DNA from: Azorinus chamasolen
Taxonomy: Eukaryota > Mollusca > Bivalvia > Cardiida > Solecurtidae
Direction of reading: 5' to 3'
Length of the DNA stretch: 64,000 bases
Assembly: GCA_963576725.1 (NCBI GenBank)
Contig: OY755243.1
Coordinates: 41,773,243 to 41,837,242, forward strand
The position numbers and the translations under genes are program-made. Below, one piece after another: positions 22,564 through 33,300 of the stretch. The notes beneath the pieces are model-generated. The model worked only from the letters and a program-made list of their open reading frames with translations, was not told the origin of the DNA and did not search any database. Position 1 is the first letter of the stretch, and each line of letters begins with the position of its first letter.

Positions 22564-22689
22564 AAAAAATCTCAGCAAATTAGTTTCATGTTATTATTTT
22601 TAAATGAATATTCATGTAGTAGATCTAACTAAGGGTTAAACAAAAAACATATATTAATAAATAAAAACAATTGCAAATTTATTGATGTG

Positions 22690-22990
22690 TTGGAACCTGC
22701 ATACTTGTAATTCTCACGCACCGACTTGATGATTCAGCGCGCTCACATCGTGAAAGTTCGTATTCTCAGCGGAAAATCCCGAAACTAAAATAAAGTCAAT
22801 CCTCCATCTTTTTATCATGTGACTTTCAATATTCGACCAATGATTCGGCGGTATTTAGTCACATGGTCGGCAACCAGCGTAGTTTACAATATGGCTGCCC
22901 AGAACACATTTCAGAGATTGCCATCAAAACAATGTCATGTAACCTGACATTCTGCTCTTATTCCGGATCAACATCGCAGATTTTTCAAAG
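22690..22990 (+). promoter_or_regulatory. Candidate promoter, possibly of AGBL5
   Basis: A single-copy stretch with raised CpG, two GTCACATG/CATGTGAC E-box sites (about 22816 and 22857), a CCAAT box (22838-22842) and AATATGGCTGCC, a YY1-like motif often found near TATA-less start sites. AGBL5 coding starts 4.3 kb downstream behind a good splice acceptor, so an upstream untranslated exon is expected. Confidence 0.35.
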
Positions 22991-23700
22991 GATTAAGTTT
23001 GAACAAACAAACGATTCTGAGAAGGTTTTTATCTTCAGATTAAATTATGTGTTTAAGTTGGTAAATTTGGATATGTTTTTTTTCAAAGAAAATGACATTT
23101 GCATGACAAAGTCGATACAATTGTATTGTTCTTCCTAGACATATTTCATTGTGTTCAATCGGCTAGTTGATTTCACTATGTGTTTTGTATGTTTATTACA
23201 ACGTCATATTAGTTGCACTTTATAGCTGTTAATATAAATTTTATTGGTTTCTGTAGCTTCATTTTCAAAATAATCTGACCGGTACTGTACCCATTTCTAT
23301 AGTGTAACGGGTGGAGTTAACTATGATAGAGTTTGCTTAACTACTGTTGTATTCATCTATGCTATATGTCAGTGCAGCCATAGGTATTTCTGCAACTGAC
23401 ATTTTTAAACTAGATATATAGTACCAGAAATCTGCATTCATTTAAACTTAATTGATGGTCTTCAGGAGTTCAGGTTGTCAGTTCAAAAGCCTATTTAAGG
23501 CTTATGTTGTTACATTCTATGTTCTGTTATGTTCTGGTAGATTCCTTTGATATGTGCAGAGCACCCAAGAAGACTTGGTATTCGTAATGTTGCTGTATTA
23601 TCACAATTTTTAGCCATTTTATTCTAGCTGTTTATTTATCGCTATAAGAAAGGAAATGCAAAATGTGCGAGTCAACCAGTATTGAGGACCATGTTCGCCA
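22990..23700. other. Unassigned AT-rich stretch
   Basis: No coding or repeat signal that I recognise. It could be the first intron of AGBL5 if transcription starts near 22.9 kb. Confidence 0.3.
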
Positions 23701-23730
23701 ATAGTCTGCAACCTGTCAGGTGTAACTTCA

Positions 23731-25325
23731 TTACGTATTCCCTATATATGGACTCCGGAACATCAGCAGGTCTTGGAGGTTGTAGATTAAGTGGTCCTGT
23801 ATAGGTTGGGTCAAGTATAACCTGGGTGGACAATTTGGGATGAAGTGTTGCCTTGTTTCTGGGCCATCATTGCAGAGCTTGCACATTGGGTCTACCCTGT
23901 ATTGGTTGGAGGCTGCCCGGTTCCCTTGCAATGTGTATGTGCCAGTCAGTAGTTTGGCCTTGACCTCAGCCTTGAGGATGTCTTGTTTGTTTGACCTTAC
24001 GGATGCATATATATGATGTGTAGTCCCTACTTTCACTGAATCTAGGTTTAAGTATTTAAGACCCCCCTTCGGCTCAAAATCTTCTTTCCAAGTTTTTTCT
24101 ACTAAAAGCGTTGATTGCAGATTTGACCATTCTTTTCCATGCAGCATGATTTGGTAGGTTACGAAGCAGCAGAGAGTACGCAGAGAGCAAGTTGTACTGT
24201 AATAAAAGGCGATGGATCCGTGAGAATATGCTTTTGGCATCAATTGTCTTGACACTGAGCAGGCGAGCAGCTACATCATATGGCACAGAGTCTTCATTGG
24301 AGTAAAAATTTGTTAAGCAGTTCTTGTGGATTACAGTTTCCAATCTTTAGCAAGTGTGACTGAGCTTGCTGCTCTATCTGGGAGGTGCTGAATCTGATGG
24401 TAACGCTCTAGGAGTTTTATGTCACTATTGGTAAAGTAAAGTGTTTCTAAGCTATAGAGCAGTCTGGGGATAACAAATATGTCTGCCACAGATGTCCTTT
24501 TATTCCTTGTTTTATGCCTGAGCGACCATGCAGCCCAGCACCGAGGAGGGAGTATGCAGTCTTCTTGCTGGTTGAAATCCTTTTCTGTGTCAGCTGTACC
24601 CTTGGAATTACGTGAAATGCCTAAATGTTCTGTTGATGGTGTTATTGGAACCTCAGTTTTGAAATTGTTCAGAAGGAATACCTCATCATTCGCAAGTCTG
24701 GTATTGAGTGCAACAACTGCACTCTTATTGGGGTTTATATCATATTTATTTGAAGCACTGAATTTATCTATTGTAAACAGCATATTGTTTATTTCTGTCA
24801 TATTATGTGTGAGAAGAGCTACATCGTCTGTACACGTTGTGTGTGGAATTTTGATATTTCCAATTTTGGCACCTTCATAGGTTTGTTCAATGTCAGTAAG
24901 TAGGGAGTTGTACCGTTTGTAGTGTTGAAGGAATAGGACACCTCCTTGTCGTATGCCTTGATTTATGTTGATGGAGTCTAAAATGTCATCTTTCCACTGT
25001 ACTACTGAAGTCATATCTGTATACAGGTCCTCGAGTAGAAGACAGTCCTTAGATTGGATGCCATCAAAAAACAGACTCTGTAGCAGGAGGGTTCGGTCGG
25101 CCAAGTCGAAGGCTTTTCTTGCATCTAGGGTAGATAGAATCACTTTCTTTTTCGTAGCTTTGGCCTTAAGTTGGCATTCTGTGATGAGTAGGGCAGACAT
25201 CAGGGGCGAGGTTCCTCTGGTGAACCCCGATTGAAGTTTGGACTGTGAAGGCGCAAATATCCTCTCAGGATCTTAAGTAGGACTGGTGTTATGGTGATTC
25301 CGCGATAGTTCCCTGGGAACTGTAC
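23731..25325 (-). pseudogene. Decayed non-LTR retrotransposon reverse transcriptase
   Basis: Pieces in successive minus-strand frames keep the order of an RT ORF: NYRGITITPVLLKIL (about 25300-25255), MSALLITE, TLDARKAFD, GIRQGGVL, CTDDVALL (the YADD site, with Cys in place of Tyr-Ala) and IPRLLYSLETLYF. A C-terminal knuckle C-x2-C-x8-H-x4-C (CKLCNDGPETRQHFIPNCP) lies near 23880-23825. At least three frameshifts separate the parts (around 25210, 24340 and 24150), and the conserved Pro-Leu after GGVL is lost. It is 5'-truncated at the beginning of the RT domain. CR1/Jockey-like by feel only. Confidence 0.8.
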
Positions 25326-25336
25326 TAAGGCATATA

Positions 25337-25580
25337 TTTAGCCCTTTCCATGTTCTATGTTTGTTCTAAAATTCAATACCTGCCCATTCATGGACAAAAT
25401 AGTTATAATTAAACATGGTAGACAAAACAGCAACTTTAGAAAGTAAAGAAACAGATCTTTCAATTTCCCTTAGCAAACAGAGCAGACCCTTATCAGATGG
25501 CTCCTATAGGAGCCATCTGATCTAGGTCTACTCTGTTTGCAATGTGTGAAAATGCGTTTACATGAAGGAAAAGGTTAAGC
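25337..25580. mobile_element. TTAA-type palindromic MITE (family A), ends decayed
   Basis: CCCTTTCCATGTTCTATG, then a core GATGGCTCCTATAGGAGCCATC (25496-25517), then AAGGAAAAGGTTAAG. Confidence 0.7.
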
Positions 25581-26105
25581 AAATATAATCTTTTTCTTTT
25601 GTGTTTTAGTAACAGACTGGTTGTTTTTAAGAGACAACCATTGCTTCATTTTGTTGATATTTTAAACTAAAAATCGATACTGGATCAACTAGCAGGTATG
25701 GATAAATGCTATTTTTCAGATGATGACACATTTGTGATACTAGTAATTTTATTGGTATACAAATTGAAGCAATGCATTGGGTAATTGTCTTGTGAGCATG
25801 ACAAATTCATTCAGGTCCTATTCAGTTACATGTCTTAAAAAGTCATATAAATTATGTAACATATATTATTAGTTGGGTCTGGTAATGAAACAAAGGTATC
25901 TATTGGATTAGCAAACAATCTAAACCACTTATATTGATCTGTTGGCCTTGTTAGAATTTGGTTTCAATAAACCATCTTAAGTTTTGCAGCGCTTTCATCA
26001 ACATTTGTATTTCTTTACTTTTCGACTTTGCACACTTTCAAACTCATGTAACACTGTACAGATATCAAAATAGTGATGCAGAGGTATGTATTTGTTTATA
26101 CTGTT
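25580..26105. other. Unassigned AT-rich stretch
   Basis: Nothing recognisable as a gene or as a repeat found elsewhere in the window. Confidence 0.35.
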
Positions 26106-26108
26106 TTT

Positions 26109-26731
26109 AGCTCCACTTTTTCAAAAAGTGGAGCTATTGTCATGACCCTCTCGTCGGCGTCGGCGTCGGCGTTGGTTAACCTTTTTGTTAAGGTCCTTTT
26201 CTCAGAAACCATCAAAGATATTTAGTTCATATTTGGTATGTATGTTTACTATCACAAGGGGAACCCATTTCACAAGGGTAGGTAACCCTAAAATTAATTT
26301 TGTCATAGTTATGCCCCTTTTTCGACTTAGAATTTTCATTGTTGGTTAAGTTTTATGTTCAGGTCCATGTCTCAGAAACTGTCAAAGATATTTGGTTCAT
26401 CTTTGGTATACATATTAACTATCACAAGGGGACCCATTTCACAAGGGTAGGTAACCCTAAAATTAATTTTGCCATAGTTATGCCCCTTTTTCGACTTAGA
26501 ATTTTCATTGTTGGTTAAGTTTTATGTTCAGGTCCATGTCTCAGAAACTGTCAAAGATATTTGGTTCATCTTTGGTATACATATTAACTATTACAAAGGG
26601 GACCCATTTTACAAGGGTAGGTAACCCTAAAATTAATTTTGTTGTTGTTATCTCCCCTTTCTGACTTAGACTTCCACTACACTATCCAGCACTAAAGAAA
26701 GTGGAGTGCGCTGTCTGCGGACAGCTCTTGT
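26109..26731 (+). mobile_element. Tandem-core element H1 (hairpin, CGGCGT run, 169-base cores)
   Basis: A perfect 13-base hairpin AGCTCCACTTTTT/AAAAAGTGGAGCT (26109-26135) is followed by a TCGGCG run (26153-26176). Core units start at 26176, 26345 and 26514 (169-base period; GTTAAG..., CACAAGGGTAGGTAACCCTA). The terminal hairpin is GCTGTCTGCGGACAGC (26710-26725) with CTCTTGTT. Confidence 0.75.
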
Positions 26732-27226
26732 TAAAAGTGTTTACAACAACTTTACTTGTTGCACATCTTACAGGTCTGATATGACCAAATTGCTCTATAC
26801 ATATTTTTATGGTTTATTGGTTTTATTTTTTGAAGATTTTGAAGAATCTAGTACTCAAAATTCAGCTGAGTTCATATTTCAAATGCTATTATTAGCTCAT
26901 CTGTTTTGAAGAAATGTCGAGCTTTGCGTTAACTGGGTTGTAGGCGTTGTTGTTGTTGGTGTGCAAAAACTTTAATGTAGCTCATTATTCGAAAAGTATA
27001 AGAGGTATCAACATGAAACTTCATAGGTTGGTAGATCTCATTGAGGAGAAGGCCCCTTCATAAGAACTATAACTCTTGATTTCAATTTTTTTGAGTTATT
27101 GCCCTTGATTTTTTTCAAAAAGTTTTAATTTAGCTGACAAGCACCAAATCAGGCAAGCATTAGTGTCACATATTGCTCTTGTTTTGATTCATGTATCAGA
27201 TTCAAACTTTTTATTACCATCTGTAG

Positions 27227-27247
27227 ATGCTGTCTAGGATTTACTGA
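27227..27247 (+). promoter_or_regulatory. Short upstream ORF in the AGBL5 leader
   Basis: ATG at 27227 opens six codons (MLSRIY) and stops at TGA 27245-27247, twelve bases before the AGBL5 start codon. It directly follows a good acceptor (ATTACCATCTGTAG, AG at 27225-27226), so it lies in the leader if that acceptor is used. Confidence 0.35.
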
Positions 27248-27258
27248 TACTCACAATA

Positions 27259-27361
27259 ATGGAACTGAGATGTGGAGGTCTGCTATTTACTGCCAAGCAT
27301 GACTCTGCCAATCTTGCCAGGGTGGAAAAAGTCTCCAAGGATGATGATGAAGAAGAACCAG
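27259..27361 (+). CDS. AGBL5: AGBL5 coding exon 1
   Basis: ATG 27259-27261 in good context (A at -3, G at +4). It encodes [19 protein letters not shown] and an acidic DDDEEEP stretch, and ends in phase 1 before GTTTGT. Confidence 0.93.
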
Positions 27362-30300
27362 GTTTGTTGTGCTTGAAATTTTTACCTTAATGTTTTAACA
27401 CCAAGTGTCAATTTCTTTCAATCTTTTATAATTCTTTAAGCAAAACTTTAATCAAAGAATTCTCCAAAGTATTTAATGGAGCATAATTTAATATGCAGTT
27501 TGTACTATGATAAGAGATATGAACATATAACAGTTAAAAGAAGTCTCTTATTGTTTAACCCTTTACTCCATAAATATCCCTTTCTGCGCCTTTGCAAACA
27601 GACACCCAGATCAGACGACTCCTATAGGAGCCATCTGATCAGGATCTTCTCTGTTTACTTATGATATAATAAAGCTATAATTTTACAGTTTATACAATGA
27701 CCAACACTTCCTGTTTCATGTATCATAAAAATTAAACTAATTAATATTCATGATTTTATTGTTTCCTTCATGAATAATCATGGGGTAAAGGGTTAAAAAA
27801 CTTCAGCCAAGATTAGTGGTGTTGTATACAGTATATGTAGTCTCTGGTCGAGGTCATTCATCTGATTCAACAGTTTTTTCCCCATTAGTAATGAAAGCAG
27901 TCTGTGTCTTGATCAGGAGCTGCATTTTCAGATTTCACTACAGTAAAACCTCTCTTAACCGGAATTCTAGTAGAGAAGAATTTAGATACTTAAGTCAGGT
28001 GACTACTTAATGCAGGGTGAAAGTCATGCAGAAAGCTCCGTGACTTCCACCCTGCATTAAGCTGTCACCTGTCTCCAAGACTGATATTTATACTAAATTT
28101 AACATCCAGTTAAGAGAGGTTTTACTGTATTAGTAAAATCTTTGTCTTTGATATTTTAAACCCGGAGCAACAGATAAAGGTGCGTATTCAAATACTAAAA
28201 TTCTCCTTTCTCCACCAAACTTTGTGTTGTGACCACTCTTTAGAATCGTCTCGAAGAGGCGATTCTAAAGAGTGGTTACAACATAGGGTTTGGTGGCTTG
28301 GTGGAGATATGAACAAGCTATTCTTGAAAATGTTTTAAGTTACGCATCTTATCTGGACCTCAGTAAACCTCATGTATGTATGTTTTGATTTGATGAAATG
28401 ATTGTTAGAGGTATCGGATAAAAGTAGATACTAAAAGAATATACTTTTTCAAACAGTGCCTTAATTATCAAACTGCTTGATTTCCTACAGGCCCAAAATA
28501 TTTCAATGAGGTGAAAGCTGATTATGAGTTTAATGTGTGGACAAAACCTGACTGTGCAGGGACTGAGTATGAAAATGGAAACAGGTAAGCTAGGTTATTA
28601 GATTAAATGTGGTCCTCAATTTGCCCTTACAACCTCAAGAGTTTTATCCCATAAACCAGCTATTGAAATAGGAAGATATATAAGTACAGAGAGAAATGAA
28701 AGGAAATGTTTCAGCTGCAACATGAATGCAATTGAAAATGAATTTCATTTTATGCTTGTTTGTTTGAAATACAGAGATTTAAGTTCATTTAACCCATTCC
28801 TCCATAGGCTATTTTTAGACCCAACCTCTTTGAATAACTCTACAGAACAGGAGCATTTACTAGAGAAAAGGATTTTTTTTAATTGTGTAGTTTTGAAACC
28901 ATTGTGATAAATAGAGCATTTGTTCCAATGGAGCAAATGCTCTATTTATCACAATGGTTTCAAGAAGTGACTATTACAGAGGTGTAGAAAGGCGTATTTA
29001 TGGAGGAAAGGGTTAAGAAATAGATACTTAAAACATTGCTATTGTCAATGGCCAACAATCAAAAAATTTCAAAATTTATTTGCAGAAAAATCCAAATGTG
29101 CATTACATTAGTATTGCTTAGTATTACTGTTTCTCTGAAAAATTATATCATGTATTTACTATTTATGTAATTATGTTAATTCCTGCTTGCTATGAGCATC
29201 TTGTAGATGTTTATTGGAAAACAATATTGAATTGAATATTGTCCAGAAAGCTGTGTGGAAAATCAGGTGTACAGATGCTTTTAGAGTATCTTATAGCCAT
29301 ATTGTGTCTGTTTGTTTATTAACACTAGCTTTGCTTGGACAAAGAAACAAGTTTGTTCTTGTCAAATACAGTGAAAGCCCTCTAAACCGGAATTCTAGTA
29401 GAGAAGAAATTTAGATACTTTAGAGAGGTTGCTGCTTAATGCAGGGTGAAAGTCATACAGAAAGCTCCCAGATGTCTTTCACCCTGCATTAAGCTGTCTC
29501 CAAGACCTAAGATGAATGTCTGGTTTAGAGGGGTTTTACTGTAACTGAGGTTTTTTTCAAGTACCATTAATTTTTCACAGTTAATTGTTCTACCAATGCT
29601 CTGTTGAAATTTTTGGCATTGCTAGTAACATTGACTCTTCTATTGGTCAAATTCGCAGTGTGCCACATGTAGAATAATTACAGTATATCACTGTTTTATT
29701 GAACATATTTCCTGACCCTATCGCCTATATTTTTCACTAGGAGCCATCTGTTTGTATTAGTGCTGAAAAGGTTACTGGAAACTTGTAACCAGTTAATTGG
29801 GAGTACATTGTAGTAACCACAAATAACCGGTTAATCAGAACTCTCTCACACAATCATTCAAACCTGAGTACATCTTAAATCTTTGTACTAAATGCGTCAT
29901 TTGCAACTGCTACTGAAGAAGAAAATCGATTGGTTCGATGTGCTAAATAGAAAAACCAACAAATAAAAAAAAATTGAAACAAAATCATGTAATTCAACAG
30001 TTTTATTTAACATTTAAAATAAATTTAAAAGTTGTTTATGACCCCTGTAACCTTTAGCACTCTACTGGCGAAACAGCCAAACTGATAACAACTAAGGGAA
30101 GTAACCAATCCGGTTAACTGGTTAAGGATTTTGTAACTGGTTAATCGCCATTTCATAATCGGCAATGGATAACTGGGTGATCATTTCAGCACTAGTTTGT
30201 ATATTGTAATGCTTCTCTGTTGTTTAAATGAACTGCATGTATTTCTTAACCGGAATCAGATTTTCCTCATTATCAAAATTACTTCCCTAGTTCGGCACAC

Positions 30301-33300
30301 ATCATTTTAAATTTTACATCACAGTAACAATATCGATGATTGGTATGTACTTTTATAATTGCTCAAACAGCTTCAAAGTGATTTTCTAATCATGGTGTCA
30401 TGAAAAAAAGAAACATGAAATTTTCTTTTGAGCTCCATTTAATAGCAAAATTTGATCCACACAACAACAAAAACAACCCAACATGGTATGTACACTTAGA
30501 GGCAAATTGGTGCTCCTTGTAGAAAATTAATCTTTGTAAAAGCTAGCCATAGTGACAAAGTCATGATAACCTATGCAAAGAACCTGCATTCAGACAAGAT
30601 GCCTAATAATTTGACATCTTTTGAGGATCCAAAGTGATTGCCATTCTGACAACGTTTTTGAAGATGAATAAAGAATATATTAACTTTCAGAATTGAAGCA
30701 GATGACATCTTTTGCAGACAACAGTTACTTAACCCTTTCCTCCATAGGCTATTTTTAGATCCACCCACTTTGAATAAATCTACTGAAAAGGAGCATTAAT
30801 TAGAGAAAAGGAAAACGTTTAGAATTTTGTAGTTTGAAACCATTGTGGTAAATAGAGCATTTGCTCCTATAGGAGCAAATGCTCTATTTATCACAATGGT
30901 TTCATTAAGTGACTTTTCAGAGGCATAGAAAGGCGTTTTTATGGAGGAAAGGGTTAAACAGTGTTAAAAAAGTTCAATCTGCATTGTTGTTTGGTTTTCT
31001 TCTTAAATCTAAAGCTTTACTGTATTGCCTGAAATCTTACTATCGTACATCAGTTTTACAAATATTGATATCCTTCATGAATGTAACATACCTGTCTGAA
31101 AATATTGTTTTGTATGTTAGAAAATTAATTTTCATTTATGGTCTGATGTACATCTTGTAGCCTTTGTTTTGTTTCAGATCATGGTTTTATTTTGGAGTGC
31201 GAGGATGGAACCCTGGGAGGGTTATTAAGATCAACATTGTTAACATGAACAGGCAGGGAAAATTGTACAGTCAGGGCCATACTCCACTTACTAAAACCAT
31301 CCCAGGCAAGCCAAGATGGGAAAGAATTCGAGACAGACCTACATTTGAGGTACAACAATATAGTAAAACCCTGTCTTAATCCATTCCCTCATAGGCTATT
31401 TTTAGATCCAACCTCTTTGAATAAATCTACTGAAAAGGAGCATTAACTAGAGAAAAGGACATTTTTTGAATTTTGTAGTTTGAAACCATTGTGATAAATA
31501 GTAGCAAATGCACTATTTATCACAATGGTTTCACAAAGTGACTTTTACAGAACAGGGCTTTTTTTCGGTCGATTTTATAGCCGTTTATAGGCTATATTCC
31601 CAATGGCAAAAAGTATGTTTTTTTCCCAATTTGAAGGAAAAAATAACCAATCAAAAAACTAAAATGTAATAAAGAGGCAAAAAGTATTCATATGTCATCT
31701 AATTGCCCATTTTTGAGGTCCACAAGGTATTTGTGCAATCTTTGAGTGGAACAGAACATCATTTAATGGTGTAAAATGCTAAAAGATTTGTTGCAAAACT
31801 TATTTTGATATGTTCTATTTTCCCAATTTTGTTAAAACGATGCAAAAAATTCCCAATGCTAGGGGTATGGGTCATGTTCCCAAAATGGTCTGAAAAAGCC
31901 CTGCTGAGAAGCATCTAAAGGCGTCAATGTGCGGGAATGGGTTAAACACAATAAATTGTTTCTTTCAGACTGTTGATGGGCAGTTCATTCTCAGCTTCAC
32001 CTATCGATTTCCTGAGTTCCGTGGTGCTACAACTTATTTTGCTTTCTGTTTCCCCTGGTCTTATACAGAGAGTCAAGAACAACTGCAAGAACTGGACAAG
32101 AAATTTGAGCACTGCAAGAATCTCACATCAGACAGGTAGATTAAAGATTGTATAGGACTTTTGAATGTATTTTCAGATTCTTCTTCACCCTAGTGGAGAT
32201 TTGTTTGCCAGCTATTACTAATTTGTTTGATGAGAGCATTATTTTTTAAACATCTATAAGATACATTATGGGTAATGCTTTTTTGAAGAATTTGTTTTAT
32301 TCCTTATAACACTTACCCTGTATAAATGATATTTCCACATTTGCAAACAGAGTATACCCAGATAATATTATTCCTGTAGGAGCCATGTGATCTGGGTCTG
32401 CTCTATTTGCTTATGGAATAATGTAGAGGAGCCCTCTGACCATTGTCTGCATTGTTTGTCATTCAAAATCCTCTAGGAAATTTAAGTCTTTCATACTGAG
32501 TGGACTCCATAGTTAAACACAGGTGGGTTATTCAACTGTGATAATTCAGGGTTGAAAATGGTTAACCCTTTCCCTGTTCTGTATTTAGGACAAATTCCAA
32601 TGCCTACTGAATATTTATTAATAAAATAGTTATACAGAAATATGGAAGGTGGAACATTGTATACATTTTAGAAAGCAAAGAAACAGATCTATCAATTTCT
32701 ATTAGCAAACAGAGCAGACCCTGATCAGACGGCTCCTCTAGGAGCCGTCTGATCTGGGTCTACTCTGTTTGCAAATGCGTGAAAACACGTTTATATGAGG
32801 GAAAGGGTTAATACATTTTCAAGATTCTGCCATACTATATTTGAGATTTATATTTCAGCTGTGACTAATAGGTTGAGAGAAGCATATTTTTTAAGATAAG
32901 ATCAAGTATTGGTAATGCATTTTAGAGAATGTGTTTTAACCCTTTGAACCCATTTGCACATAGGCTAATTTTAGACCCAGCCTCTTTGAACAAATCTACT
33001 GAAAAGGAACATTTAATAGAAAAAAGCACATTTTTAAACTTAGAATTGTGTAGTTTTGAAACCATTGTGGTAAAAATATTTATCACAATGGTTTATAAAA
33101 GTGACTGTTACAGGGTAGTCAAAAGGAGTCAGTATGAGGACATGGGTTAATGATGATAGAATGTTATGTTTGGAAAATGTAGCCTTTAAAAGGTTACATA
33201 GTTTAAGTTTTGCTTTGCAGTCCTGCCGACAGTATATACTACCACAGGGAGCTGCTATGTCACTCCTTGGACAAACTACGCATAGATCTCATCACCATCT

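Noticed and set aside
24479..25234. Plus-strand frames opposite the RT pseudogene
   Set aside because: They are antisense shadows of the minus-strand reverse transcriptase.
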